Source: Haloimpatiens massiliensis (GTDB lineage Bacteria > Bacillota > Clostridia > Clostridiales > Clostridiaceae). Taken from it: a stretch of DNA of 64,000 bases. Under the pieces are notes generated by a model. That model was not told the DNA's origin and did not search any database. It saw only the letters and a program-made list of their open reading frames with translations. Below are positions 46,451 to 55,328 of the stretch, one piece after another. The DNA lies in NCBI RefSeq assembly GCF_900184255.1, contig NZ_LT854640.1, forward strand, positions 1,149,422-1,213,421, given 5' to 3'. Position numbers and translations under genes: made by a program. Numbering within the stretch: the stretch's first letter is position 1; each line of letters begins with the position of its first letter.

Positions 46451-46591
46451 TTTTACTCCCCCATCCTTATGTATCTTTCTAGTTTTTAAGTTTATATATT
46501 ATAATTACATAATAATACTAACATATTTCTTTTATTTCAGTAAACAGTTCGTAAATTTTAGTCTTATATTAAAAGATAAAATACCATAATA

Positions 46592-46631
46592 AAAAAGCTG
46601 CAAGGCCTTACCTTTTCAAGTACAGCCTTGC
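46592..46631 (-). terminator. Rho-independent terminator of trmB
   Basis: Stem GCAAGGC / GCCTTGC (46600-46606 with 46625-46631), followed on the minus strand by AGCTTTTTTATT. It separates trmB from cobT. Confidence 0.8.
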
Positions 46632-46646
46632 ATATATAATATTTAT

Positions 46647-47282
46647 TTAATTTAACTCAGCTATTAAGAACTTTATTTTTATTCCTTGCTCTATAAATTT
46701 AGATTCATACTCAGTAATTATATTGTCATTAAAGTTTTCATTATGCAAATCTCTAGTTAAATATTTAAAACTAAATCCACTTTCTTTAAAATACTCTAAA
46801 GATTCTTCAAACAATTCATCATCATCAGTTTTAAACCATATTTGACATCCTTTTTCTATAAATTGTTTATAGTGTTCTAAAAATTTTGTATGAGTAAGTC
46901 TTCTCTTTTTATGTCTTTCCTTTGGCCACGGGTTACAAAAGTTTATAAATATTCTTTTAATTTCTCCCTTTTTAAATACCTCAGATATACCCATTATATT
47001 CATGGCTGTTATTCTTACATTTTCAATCTCTTCTTCTTGAAGTCTTCTAAGCACATATATTAAAACTTCATCTTTAAGATCTACTGCTACAAAATTTTTA
47101 TCTGGATATTTTAAAGCAGCTTTAGATACAAACCCACCTCTTCCACATCCTAATTCTAAATATATATCATTATTACTTTTAAATTTCTCATGCCACTTTC
47201 CTTTTAATTCTTTAGCATCTGAAATGAATATTTCACTTTTCTCTAATTCAGGTCTTGCCCACCATTTTTTCCTTAGTCTCAT
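46647..47282 (-). CDS. trmB: tRNA (guanine-N7-)-methyltransferase TrmB
   Basis: 211 residues. Methylates G46 of tRNA with S-adenosylmethionine. The SAM-binding motif ELGCGRGGF, the family motif INFCNPWPKERHKKRRLTH and the TKFLEHY region are complete. GGAGGAAG precedes the ATG. Single gene with its own terminator. Confidence 0.95.
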   Translation of the reverse strand: MRLRKKWWARPELEKSEIFISDAKELKGKWHEKFKSNNDIYLELGCGRGGFVSKAALKYPDKNFVAVDLKDEVLIYVLRRLQEEEIENVRITAMNIMGISEVFKKGEIKRIFINFCNPWPKERHKKRRLTHTKFLEHYKQFIEKGCQIWFKTDDDELFEESLEYFKESGFSFKYLTRDLHNENFNDNIITEYESKFIEQGIKIKFLIAELN

Positions 47283-47493
47283 GTTCTTCCTCCTATATAC
47301 ATAACATACGTCTATAATTTTAACATAGAAAAGTTATATAAAACAATAAAAAATCAAAAAATAAGAAGCAAAGAGTTAATCATCCATTGCTTCTACTAAA
47401 AGTATGTTGATACTTCTGAACCTATTTACTGGCATTGGAAATCCATCTGCAGATATTATATCTGTTGTATGAACAATTTATACATCATGTCTA
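47283..47493. other. Intergenic region with a short coding-like fragment
   Basis: 211 bases. On the minus strand a 33-codon open stretch (about 47376-47477) encodes a peptide ending FRSINILLVEAMDD and is preceded by a stop with no start codon. It may be the relic of a C-terminus, but no family is recognised. Nothing else is seen. Confidence 0.25.
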
Positions 47494-48165
47494 CTAAATA
47501 AAACTTGCTATTTTAAAGAAAAAACTAACTATAGCTCTATAAGGAAAGCCTAGTATTAAAGAAACTATAGAAGTTCTTATTCCTGGCAATGGAACTATAA
47601 ATAAAACAAGTATCACCATTTGATAACCATAAATTATATCTGAAAATTTATAAAAGAACTTAGGAAACACATCTTTCAAAACATGAAATCCATCTAGTCC
47701 TGGTATAGGTAATAAATTAAATAAAAATAAAAGTACATTAATTTCTACTACTCCTCGCAATATGTAAAGTATAAGGAACATTACAGTATTAACTTTTTCT
47801 CCAAAATCTCCAACAAAAATATGATTGGCTATAATGCCATAAATCAAAGCAAAAACTAATGCTGTAACTAAATTTGAAATAGGACCTGCTATGGACACCT
47901 TTAAATCATCTTTATAATAATTTTTAAAGGCTCTAGAATTAGTTTCCACAGGTCTTGCCCATCCAAATCCCAAAATCAATATCATGATAAATCCTATTGG
48001 GTCTATGTGATTAATAGGATTTAATGTAAGTCTTCCTTGGAATCTAGGTGTCTTATCTCCTAGTTTATCCGCCATCTTAGCATGAGCATATTCATGCACA
48101 GTAAATGCTATTAATATAGCTGGAATAATTAATATTTTACTCAATATATATTCTCTACTGAACAA
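47494..48165 (-). CDS. Site-2 protease family (M50) intramembrane metalloprotease
   Basis: 223 residues with about six membrane helices. The zinc-binding HEYAH lies in the first helix, and the second metal motif is NLLPIPGLDGFHV; the sequence GRLTLNPINHIDPIGF is typical of the short bacterial M50B group (YwhC-like). Likely cleaves a membrane-anchored substrate; which one is unknown. The TTG start has GGGGGAG upstream. Confidence 0.9.
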   Translation of the reverse strand: MFSREYILSKILIIPAILIAFTVHEYAHAKMADKLGDKTPRFQGRLTLNPINHIDPIGFIMILILGFGWARPVETNSRAFKNYYKDDLKVSIAGPISNLVTALVFALIYGIIANHIFVGDFGEKVNTVMFLILYILRGVVEINVLLFLFNLLPIPGLDGFHVLKDVFPKFFYKFSDIIYGYQMVILVLFIVPLPGIRTSIVSLILGFPYRAIVSFFFKIASFI

Positions 48166-48221
48166 ATTTCTCTCCCCCTAAAATATAAAAATTTATAGTT
48201 ATAAAATATTAAAGTTAATAA

Positions 48222-49262
48222 CTATTTTATTTCTTCTTTTTTAATATTTCCAATGTTATCTTTGTAAAGAAAACCATGTTTATAAAATCCTATGAACTCT
48301 CCCTTATATTTAAATGCCTTATTAGAATTATATTCTCTAACTACCTCTGCATTGGCCTCTTTTACATAAACCTCCCCATTGTCTTTTACATAAATACTAC
48401 TTAAATCATATTCCTTATCTAAATTTATTTTTTTTAAATTTAGATTCTTCATATTATTTAAATTATCTTTATTATCAATATATAATATTTGACTGACCTT
48501 TGAATTTTTTATAGCATAGACATAAATATTTTCTTTATCATCCAAAGTCCATAGTCTACCATCTGTTAATTTACATACGTTTCTAATTTCACCTTTATTA
48601 TATTGCATTAATACCGAATTTTCTAGATTTTCATATAAAAGTGTATTGTCTTTAGTTACCAGCATATTTCCTATATTAATTTTTCCTAAATCTAATTCTT
48701 TTACATTTTTCATTAAATCCACACTATATACTCTAGATTTTCCTTTTTCTACAATATTTACATATACCATTTCTATCACTGAAGATACAGCTATATTTCC
48801 AGTAACCATCTGTTCGTTTGTCCAAAACAAATGTGCTATTTCTTGTTTAACATGTTTCTTCACATCATAATAGGATATATTAATTCTATTAGAATTTTTC
48901 TCTTTTTGCTGTTCTAATATTAATATTCTAGTTCTATTTTCAACCCATGCATAATCCAATATTGTACTTTTTTCACTTACTGGTAAACTTTCAGTCACAC
49001 CTTTTTCTACATGTACTATATTAAGCTTTTCACCTATTAAATAACTAATATAGCTGCCTTCTGGGGATATATTTATATCTTTTGCCTCCAAAGGTATATT
49101 AGCTTTAGTATTGTAACCTTCTTCTTTTTCTTCATGCTCTAATTTTGTTATTTTAACATTAATGTTATTATCTAAAATATATTTATCTAAATACCAAAGG
49201 AAAGATGTTTCTATAAATACACCTATTATAATCCATAATAAAATTTTTTTAAATTTTTTCAT
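48222..49262 (-). CDS. Unassigned membrane-anchored extracytoplasmic protein
   Basis: 346 residues. An N-terminal signal anchor (lysines, then ILLWIIIGVFIETSFLWYL) leads to a strand-rich body with repeated short blades (ISPEGSYISYLIG, LDYAWVENRTRILIL, TKDNTLLYENL, VKDNGEVYVKE), which suggests an incomplete or small beta-propeller. AAGGTGA fixes the ATG at 49262. It lies 37 bases after the glycosidase gene and may share its transcript. Function unknown. Confidence 0.7.
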   Translation of the reverse strand: MKKFKKILLWIIIGVFIETSFLWYLDKYILDNNINVKITKLEHEEKEEGYNTKANIPLEAKDINISPEGSYISYLIGEKLNIVHVEKGVTESLPVSEKSTILDYAWVENRTRILILEQQKEKNSNRINISYYDVKKHVKQEIAHLFWTNEQMVTGNIAVSSVIEMVYVNIVEKGKSRVYSVDLMKNVKELDLGKINIGNMLVTKDNTLLYENLENSVLMQYNKGEIRNVCKLTDGRLWTLDDKENIYVYAIKNSKVSQILYIDNKDNLNNMKNLNLKKINLDKEYDLSSIYVKDNGEVYVKEANAEVVREYNSNKAFKYKGEFIGFYKHGFLYKDNIGNIKKEEIK

Positions 49263-49299
49263 AAAATTCACCTTTCCATTTATTAGCCCTTATATAATA

Positions 49300-50283
49300 T
49301 TATTTTTCTACATATACAATAGAAGGAACCGTCCTTTCACCTAAGAGACCTGAAGGATTATTTATTATATCCCCTTTGTAGTACATAGTAGAAGAAGAAC
49401 CTCCATCTAAATTAGTAGCATTATAAGCACCACACTGAATCATTATATCCTGTAAATCCTTTAAACTAGCCCCATAACTACCCGCTTGTCTTCCATCTAC
49501 AACTAATAAAATTACACTCCCATCTTTTCTCTGACCTATAGCTGTCCTTGGAGCAATACCCCATCCACCATCTCCTCTAACTACAGTTCCCTTTCCATCA
49601 ATAACTATTGGAGGACCAAAAGATATAGCATCTCTTACTTTTAAACTCTCTAACTCCTTTAAACTATAGCTTCCCACTAATAATACATCATTTTCTGTAA
49701 AAGCCGTAACATACATTTGAGAATCTCTTTTTACACTTTGACAGATATTTTTTCCATTAGACATTAAAATTCCCATAGGTTTTTCTCCTGCACTAACCCA
49801 TGATTCTTTCTGTTTATTATAGGAAAAAGCACCACCATTTATAGCAGCCACAGCCTCATTTTTTTCTGCTATTTTACTTGTAGGTTCTCCCTCTAATCCA
49901 ATTTTACCACTATATCCTACTTTTACTTTGCTAGGATCATCTATAATTAACATATATCCCTTAAACCTTTTACTGCTAACAGAATATTTTTCTATATCTA
50001 TTTTTTTAATTCTATCTATTATACTATTTTCTATTTGTTCTAAATTTTTTTGTTTTTTTATATTAAATTTATTTTCACTTAAAATTTGGTTTATATGCTC
50101 CTGTGTCAAAAATTTTTTTGCTATGTATTGATGACTTAAGGTGGTCATTGAAGCTCCTACCATATTCTTTTTAATATTTTCAAATGGACCATAAAATACA
50201 AAAAACGGAATTGTTATAAATATAAATACCACTTGAAAAACTAAGAAAACTAGAATTTTAGTGACCCACTTATTTTTTTTCAA
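49300..50283 (-). CDS. Phosphodiester glycosidase (NAGPA) domain protein, membrane anchored
   Basis: 327 residues. An N-terminal anchor (about residues 8-30) is followed by an extracellular NAGPA-type domain: EAVAAINGGAFSY, ISFGPPIVIDG, APRTAIGQRKDGSVILLVVDGRQ and ATNLDGGSSSTMY are its standard motifs. Such proteins act on phosphodiester-linked sugars in cell-surface polymers. TTG at 50283 is chosen because AAAGGTGAT precedes it; an ATG farther upstream would put the anchor behind an unusual N-terminal extension. Confidence 0.85.
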   Translation of the reverse strand: MKKNKWVTKILVFLVFQVVFIFITIPFFVFYGPFENIKKNMVGASMTTLSHQYIAKKFLTQEHINQILSENKFNIKKQKNLEQIENSIIDRIKKIDIEKYSVSSKRFKGYMLIIDDPSKVKVGYSGKIGLEGEPTSKIAEKNEAVAAINGGAFSYNKQKESWVSAGEKPMGILMSNGKNICQSVKRDSQMYVTAFTENDVLLVGSYSLKELESLKVRDAISFGPPIVIDGKGTVVRGDGGWGIAPRTAIGQRKDGSVILLVVDGRQAGSYGASLKDLQDIMIQCGAYNATNLDGGSSSTMYYKGDIINNPSGLLGERTVPSIVYVEK

Positions 50284-50402
50284 ATTTATCACCTTTCCTA
50301 AACTACACAAGTATAAAGTAAAATATATCACAAGTACATGTTCATTACAACATATTATACATACATGTAAATAATATAAAAAAAATTTAAAACTTTTTAA
50401 GT

Positions 50403-50502
50403 GTACATTATTATTCCCCAGTAAATAATGTCTAATTACTATATTATTTATTCACTAGTAATTTAAAATTAAACATTAAAGACCGGGGAATAATGATTAT
50501 TC
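50403..50502. repeat. Imperfect inverted repeat after the PhoH-type gene
   Basis: CATTATTATTCCCC (50405-50418) and GGGGAATAATGATTA (50484-50498) are nearly complementary, with a second pairing between TAATTAC and GTAATT inside. It is in the 250-base gap downstream of the PIN/PhoH gene and could be a weak terminator or a small mobile relic. Confidence 0.4.
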
Positions 50503-50533
50503 TTATACTATTATAATGTATAATTACAATATT

Positions 50534-51910
50534 TTATAATCTTTTAGCTCCTTCGTATGCTAAAGGAGATCTTTCACATTCTTCATAATTTAAAGTAAGC
50601 TGATAACAAAGATTACTTCCCTTCATTTTTTCTGATGCATAACATAGTCCATTAAATTTAAAATCTAGAGATGGTTGATCTATTTGTTCCGGATCTCCTA
50701 TAAGAATTACCTTAGTTCCCTTTCCAATTCTAGTAATGATAGCTTTAATTTGTTTAGGAGAAAGGTTTTGAGCCTCATCTATAATTACCCAGTTTTTATA
50801 TATGGATCTTCCTCTTAAGTACGCCACTGCCTCAGTAGTTATAATTCTCTTATCAAAAAATTCTCTTATTTTATCATTAAGCTCATCTTCATCTTTACAT
50901 TTACATTTATAATATGAATTTACTAAAACCTCCAAATTATCATATACTGGTCTCATAAAAGGCAGTATTTTATCTTGCTCTGAACCAGGTAAAAATCCTA
51001 TCTCTTCATCCATAGTTACATTAGCTCTGCATACTAAAATCCTCCTATATTTTCTAGGATTTGTCTCTAATACTTTATATAACCCTATAGCTAGAGAAAA
51101 TAATGTTTTAGCTGTGCCAGCAGGTCCTTTTATTATTACCAAAGGTGCTTCATCACTTTCCATAAATAGAGCTTCTTGCATAAATTTTTGTCCCACATTT
51201 CTAGGTGATATATTAAGAGGTCTCATGTCGCTATATATTAAAGGAACAACCTTCTTGCCATCATACCTTCCTAATGCAGTTTTTCTAGGATTTTCTATAG
51301 CTCTAATCAATATAAATTCATTTATTACTAAATTAGGATTAATATATTCTTCTTTTTCTTCACAGTAGTAAAATAATTCTTTTAAATCCAGAGATTTTCT
51401 TATATAAAATTCATTTACATTTTCTTCCGGAGCATATAGTTCTATCCTACCAGTATAGTTTGTACTATAATTACTATGAACATCATCTGTAAAATCATTT
51501 ACTTGAATTCCTAAAGCGTCCCCCTTTATCCTCTGCATAATATCCCTGGTAATCAAATGTACGTCTTCACCATTTTCCTTTAACCCTTTACAAATTTGAA
51601 TTATTCTATTATCAGGTTTATTTTTATCCCAAGTTGCTGGCATTCCTATTTCATAGTAATTTGTTTCAACTCTTAATTTCCTACCGCTGGGTAATATAAT
51701 TCCTTTAACCAAATTTCCATTTTTCCTTAATTGGTCTATTAATTTAATTACATACCTAGCATTATAACCTAGTTCTCCATTTCTTTTTTTAAAATTATCC
51801 AATTCTTCAAGTACTACTTCTGGTATTACTACATCACCATTTTGGAAATTCAATATAGATTCTGGAGAATATAAAAGCACATTTGTATCTATAATATATG
51901 TCTTACTCAA
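50534..51910 (-). CDS. PIN-PhoH ATPase/ribonuclease (PhoH2 / YlaK type)
   Basis: 458 residues. An N-terminal PIN domain begins with TYIIDTNVLLY and has further acidic residues (VVLEELDNF, NRIIQICKG, LITRDIMQRI); the C-terminal PhoH ATPase has Walker A (KGPAGTAKTLF), Walker B (WVIIDEAQNLSP) and ILIGDPEQID. The two-domain form is known as an RNA unwinding and cleaving enzyme. The start is TTG at 51910: an in-frame stop lies seven codons upstream, no other start fits, and there is no ribosome site directly before it. The nearest AGGAGG is 37 bases away behind a hairpin (see the next feature). Confidence 0.88.
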   Translation of the reverse strand: MSKTYIIDTNVLLYSPESILNFQNGDVVIPEVVLEELDNFKKRNGELGYNARYVIKLIDQLRKNGNLVKGIILPSGRKLRVETNYYEIGMPATWDKNKPDNRIIQICKGLKENGEDVHLITRDIMQRIKGDALGIQVNDFTDDVHSNYSTNYTGRIELYAPEENVNEFYIRKSLDLKELFYYCEEKEEYINPNLVINEFILIRAIENPRKTALGRYDGKKVVPLIYSDMRPLNISPRNVGQKFMQEALFMESDEAPLVIIKGPAGTAKTLFSLAIGLYKVLETNPRKYRRILVCRANVTMDEEIGFLPGSEQDKILPFMRPVYDNLEVLVNSYYKCKCKDEDELNDKIREFFDKRIITTEAVAYLRGRSIYKNWVIIDEAQNLSPKQIKAIITRIGKGTKVILIGDPEQIDQPSLDFKFNGLCYASEKMKGSNLCYQLTLNYEECERSPLAYEGAKRL

Positions 51911-51952
51911 TATATAATTGTTGACATATTATACAAGCCAACAAGTCCTCCT
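51911..51952 (-). promoter_or_regulatory. Unusual translation-initiation leader: distant Shine-Dalgarno and hairpin
   Basis: On the minus strand AGGAGG (51947-51952) is separated from the TTG start of the PIN-PhoH gene by 36 bases that include the stem GUUGGC / GUCAAC (51937-51942 with 51920-51925, one G-U pair). Folding would bring the two to about 13 bases. An out-of-frame 12-codon peptide starting at TTG also follows the AGGAGG and overlaps the gene start. Confidence 0.4.
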
Positions 51953-52191
51953 TTCTATAATTGCTAAGTCATTAAATTGTTTTACTATATTAATATTGTT
52001 TTATTTTCAATAGTATAACAATATTAAATTTCTTTATAAACAAATTTCTTAGTTCTAAAAGATTTCAATACATCTAAAACTAAGAAACTATTATTTAATA
52101 ACATATTTGCTTTCATCTCTCACTTTTACAAAAATGAAACTTGAATCCTAAACATCCATGAAATAAAATAGGTTATATTATTTACCCTTGC

Positions 52192-52220
52192 TTTACAGAT
52201 AATAATTTTTATTATATAAT
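52192..52220 (+). promoter_or_regulatory. Sigma-A-type promoter of the PerR-like gene
   Basis: TTTACA (52192-52197), 17-base spacer, TATAAT (52215-52220), 31 bases before the ATG. The perfect palindrome TATTATATAATA at 52210-52221 overlaps the -10 box and is a possible autoregulatory operator similar in style to Per boxes, though A+T-rich palindromes occur by chance here. The rest of the gap 51953-52191 shows nothing. Confidence 0.6.
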
Positions 52221-52251
52221 ATATGTAATTTAAAAATAAGGAATGGTGATT

Positions 52252-52665
52252 ATGAATAATATTACATCTGTTTTTAAGGAAAAGAGTCTAAAACTGACTC
52301 CTCAAAGAATAGCAGTTTATAAATATCTAAAATCAACTAAAGAGCACCCTTCTGCCGAAACTATTTATAAAGCTTTACAAAAGGATTACCCTACCATGAG
52401 TCTTGCTACAGTTTATAAAGCTTTAAAAACTTTAGTTGAAGTAAATTTAATACAAGAGATAAATGTTGGTGAAGGAAGTTTCCGCTACGATGGAAATATA
52501 CATTCTCATCCTCACATACAATGCTTAAAATGTGGTAGAGTAGATGACATTGAGAATCTATCTTTTTCTAAATTGAACGAAGATATTAAAGATTATACAG
52601 ATTATTCAGTGCTTTCCAATAAAATTTATTTTTACGGATTATGCCCTAACTGCAAGCATAAGTAG
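52252..52665 (+). CDS. perR: Fur-family regulator, PerR-like
   Basis: 137 residues. Winged helix with LTPQRIAVYKYL and TVYKALKTLVE, then the dimerisation/metal domain with NIHSHPHIQCLKCGRVDDI and the second Cys pair CPNC for structural zinc. The pattern HSHPHIQC and the adjacent Asp pair resemble PerR, the peroxide sensor, more than Fur or Zur, but this is a judgement from a few residues. GGTGAT fixes the ATG at 52252. The stop codon lies inside a terminator hairpin. Confidence 0.82.
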   Translation: MNNITSVFKEKSLKLTPQRIAVYKYLKSTKEHPSAETIYKALQKDYPTMSLATVYKALKTLVEVNLIQEINVGEGSFRYDGNIHSHPHIQCLKCGRVDDIENLSFSKLNEDIKDYTDYSVLSNKIYFYGLCPNCKHK

Positions 52666-52686
52666 TTTTACTACTTATGCTTTTTA
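52656..52686 (+). terminator. Rho-independent terminator of the PerR-like gene
   Basis: Perfect 10-bp stem GCATAAGTAG / CTACTTATGC with a five-base loop, followed by TTTTTATTT. It contains the stop codon of the gene and touches the end of the convergent lipoprotein gene. Confidence 0.88.
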
Positions 52687-53925
52687 TTTATATGTACTCT
52701 TTACGACTTCCTTCCACTCGTCACCTGTATAATTACCACTTAAAATTTTAGTTATTATTTTTTCTATACTCCTATTAATTTCCTCTGGAATACTGTTATT
52801 TACTAACATATTTCTTCTATTACTGTACTTTATGTGTTCTAAGAATACTTTTTCAGTACTTTCAGTAATATTCTTATTTACTTTTATGTTTCCTGTATAG
52901 AAACCTTGTTGCGATATTTTTTTTTGCAAATCTTCACTGTATATAAATTTTATAAAGTTTCTCACTTCTTCCTTATCTAAGCTAGTAGTATTGGCACAAA
53001 CTATTGGCTCCACTATAATAGTATTTCTAAAATTATTTTTACCTAAATCTATTAATTCGTATTTATAAATTTCCTCAAATTTATTTAAACCTTTTCCATT
53101 ATAAGCAGCTATAATTAATGGATATTCCTTTCCCTGCATTTCTTTCAAATTATCTGAAGATATTCTTTTAAAAGTTTTATTATTTAATATATTATTCTTA
53201 TATAAAAAATTCACATATTCAAAAACTTTCTGTATACTCTTTGAATCTTTATAATACTTATCAGAACTTCCATAAAACTCATCTATATTATTTTCAATAA
53301 CTATATTATTAAATATTGTAGAAAATAAAACTTCATTAATTTCAGTATCTTCTGGTAAAATCACTGGTATTTCTATTCCTTTACTATTCAACTGCTTAAA
53401 TAAAACAAATACATCATTGATATCTTTAGGATAAGAAATCTTCATCTTATCTACAACATTCCTATTATACAACATTTCAACTGAAAATGGTAGTATACCC
53501 ACTCCATATGTTCCATTATTGTTTGTTCCATAATTACTCAATATATCATAATATCTATCTTTTATCTTTTCTTCTTTTATTATTGAAGACATTTCACCAA
53601 GAAACCCTTTATCTGCTAATTGTATCATATTATTTCTATCTGAGAATATTAAATCAACTTTCTTTTCATTTAATATAGTTATAACTTCTTTCAATTCCGT
53701 AAAATTAATAATATTTACTCTATATTTTGTATTTATACTTTCATATTGATTTTTAATATAATTTATTAAATATACATTATCCCTATCTTCTAAATTTGTA
53801 CAAATATTTATCTCTTTTAATCCAGTTTTCTCTTCTACTTTATCACTACTCTTCTTACATCCGATAAAATTAAAACATATAGAACATATTAAAATGCAAC
53901 TTAATATCTTTTTTATGTTTTTCAT
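52684..53925 (-). CDS. Extracellular solute-binding lipoprotein
   Basis: 413 residues. A lipoprotein signal peptide ends in the lipobox FIGC near residue 23. The mature part resembles family-1 substrate-binding proteins (for example VDLIFSDRNNMIQLADKGFLGEMS and YGVGILPFSVEMLYNRNVV), which bind sugars or similar ligands. No permease or ATPase genes are adjacent, so it is an orphan or serves a remote transporter. GGAGTGAG supports the ATG at 53925. Divergent from the next gene. Confidence 0.82.
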   Translation of the reverse strand: MKNIKKILSCILICSICFNFIGCKKSSDKVEEKTGLKEINICTNLEDRDNVYLINYIKNQYESINTKYRVNIINFTELKEVITILNEKKVDLIFSDRNNMIQLADKGFLGEMSSIIKEEKIKDRYYDILSNYGTNNNGTYGVGILPFSVEMLYNRNVVDKMKISYPKDINDVFVLFKQLNSKGIEIPVILPEDTEINEVLFSTIFNNIVIENNIDEFYGSSDKYYKDSKSIQKVFEYVNFLYKNNILNNKTFKRISSDNLKEMQGKEYPLIIAAYNGKGLNKFEEIYKYELIDLGKNNFRNTIIVEPIVCANTTSLDKEEVRNFIKFIYSEDLQKKISQQGFYTGNIKVNKNITESTEKVFLEHIKYSNRRNMLVNNSIPEEINRSIEKIITKILSGNYTGDEWKEVVKSTYK

Positions 53926-54023
53926 AAAACATCTCACTCCATTTCAAAGGATTTTATTAAAAATAGTTTATGTAATTAATTAATTATATTATTCATGCAT
54001 ATACTTTAATGGGGGTGAATTAT

Positions 54024-54992
54024 ATGAAGTTAAAAGTAATATTTTTAAAGAAAAAACATATATACTTGGTAATTAGTGTATTAATAGTTGTTTTAATGTG
54101 CATTTTTTTTATATCCATAGGGAAGAAAAAAAGTTCCCTGTCTACTTTCAATATTATGTCCAGAGATAAAATATTTAAAACTGATTTAACTGGAGATGGA
54201 GAAGAAGATTTACTTTATGTTAAAACAAAAAATAATAAATATTATATTCAAGTAAGTACAAAAGATAATAAAAGCATATTTTTGGAACCAGAAAAAAAAT
54301 TGGGTACTCTAGGAGACTACTATGAACACTGGCCAATGCGAATTACCTTAAAAGACATAAATAGAGATAATACACCTGAAATTTTTATTCAATCATGTAA
54401 AAATGGCAAAGCTATACAACATGTTTTTCTTTGGAATAGAGAAATTTTTAAGGATGCATTTTGCAGTTATAATAATATATTAGGTTTTGTGGACTTCTCA
54501 AATACTAGAACACCAAAATTTTTATCTGGGAACTATAAAGACAATAAGATAAATTTTGATAATTATATACTTGTTGGAAAGGAACTTAAAAAATTTAATT
54601 ATAAATGTGAAAATAATTTTTTTGGAAGAGATACTATAGGTGAATTTATAAATTTTGCAGGCTCCATGCCTAAAGATAAAGATTCCTTTAAAGATTATCT
54701 AAAAAATATGGTCTTTAATGACTCTTCACTAAAAGAAATTGATAAATCTATATGTGAAATTAATTCTAAAACTTCTAAATTAACTTTTCAAGATGGATTC
54801 TTTAAGGATTCCAAATATAATAAAAGCGGTAACCCTGCAGAAATATATTGGACTTTAAACTTTAAAGGAAATTTAAAAGATTCTAATGAAATGAAAAACT
54901 ACACCTTTGTTTTAACATTGAAACCTTCTGAGGATAAAAATAAGGATTTTTACTATAAAATTACCAAATTGTCCTTATCTCCCTTAAAGTAA
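54024..54992 (+). CDS. Unassigned anchored protein with VCBS/FG-GAP-like calcium loops
   Basis: 322 residues. A signal anchor (about 12-34) is followed by DLTGDGEEDLLYV and DINRDNTPEIFI, which are calcium-loop patterns of VCBS/FG-GAP repeats seen on secreted clostridial proteins. The remainder has no known motif. GGGGGTGA fixes the ATG at 54024. It is divergent from the lipoprotein gene, sharing a roughly 100-base promoter region. Function unknown. Confidence 0.7.
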   Translation: MKLKVIFLKKKHIYLVISVLIVVLMCIFFISIGKKKSSLSTFNIMSRDKIFKTDLTGDGEEDLLYVKTKNNKYYIQVSTKDNKSIFLEPEKKLGTLGDYYEHWPMRITLKDINRDNTPEIFIQSCKNGKAIQHVFLWNREIFKDAFCSYNNILGFVDFSNTRTPKFLSGNYKDNKINFDNYILVGKELKKFNYKCENNFFGRDTIGEFINFAGSMPKDKDSFKDYLKNMVFNDSSLKEIDKSICEINSKTSKLTFQDGFFKDSKYNKSGNPAEIYWTLNFKGNLKDSNEMKNYTFVLTLKPSEDKNKDFYYKITKLSLSPLK

Positions 54993-54995
54993 AAT

Positions 54996-55013
54996 GGACC
55001 GCTAATGCGGTCC
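54996..55013. terminator. Hairpin after the VCBS-like gene
   Basis: Stem GGACCGC / GCGGTCC with loop TAAT, four bases after the stop codon. There is no T run on the plus strand; on the minus strand ATTTTACTTT follows, so it may serve transcription coming from the 55329-55889 gene. Confidence 0.6.
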
Positions 55014-55015
55014 AA

Positions 55016-55035
55016 GGGGGATGGGGGGTTTGGGG
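55016..55035 (+). other. G-rich tract, possible G-quadruplex
   Basis: Runs of five, six and four G separated by AT and TTT directly follow the hairpin at 54996-55013. Such a tract is out of character for this A+T-rich sequence and could form a four-stranded structure in DNA or RNA if a run is split. Confidence 0.45.
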
Positions 55036-55159
55036 CATAAAACAACTTAAAATTTATAGTTTGTAAATCAAATATTAATTTGATTACATTAATAATATTT
55101 CCACATATAATAAAATTTATACATAACATAAATAAAATTTATTTAGTTTGTATTAATTT

Positions 55160-55318
55160 AGGTACATGAAAATAAATAACAAGTGAAAGATGCTGGTATA
55201 TTTTGTGTCAGACAAGGAAGCAGGTTCCGCCGCTAGTAGAACTATCGGTGGGTTCTGCTGACGCAGTATGACGCAAAATAGACTAGCATACTGACTTATT
55301 ATTTATTTGAATGTGCCT
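55160..55318. repeat. 159-bp structured palindromic element
   Basis: Long imperfect arms (GTACATGAAAATAAATAA on the left against TTATTTATTTGAATGTGC on the right, continuing through TTTTGTGTCA / TGACGCAAAA) enclose a G+C-rich core with stems AGCAG / CTGCT and CCGCCG / CGGTGG. Many differences between the arms preserve pairing through G-U, which hints at RNA. GTATTAATT occurs on both sides (55150-55158 and 55326-55334). It lies between the G-rich tract and the end of the next gene. Confidence 0.65.
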
Positions 55319-55328
55319 TATATAAGTA

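Noticed and set aside
46451..46590. Cobalamin riboswitch upstream of cobT
   Set aside because: The B12 box and its surrounding conserved bases are absent; the region is plain A+T-rich sequence plus the trmB terminator.
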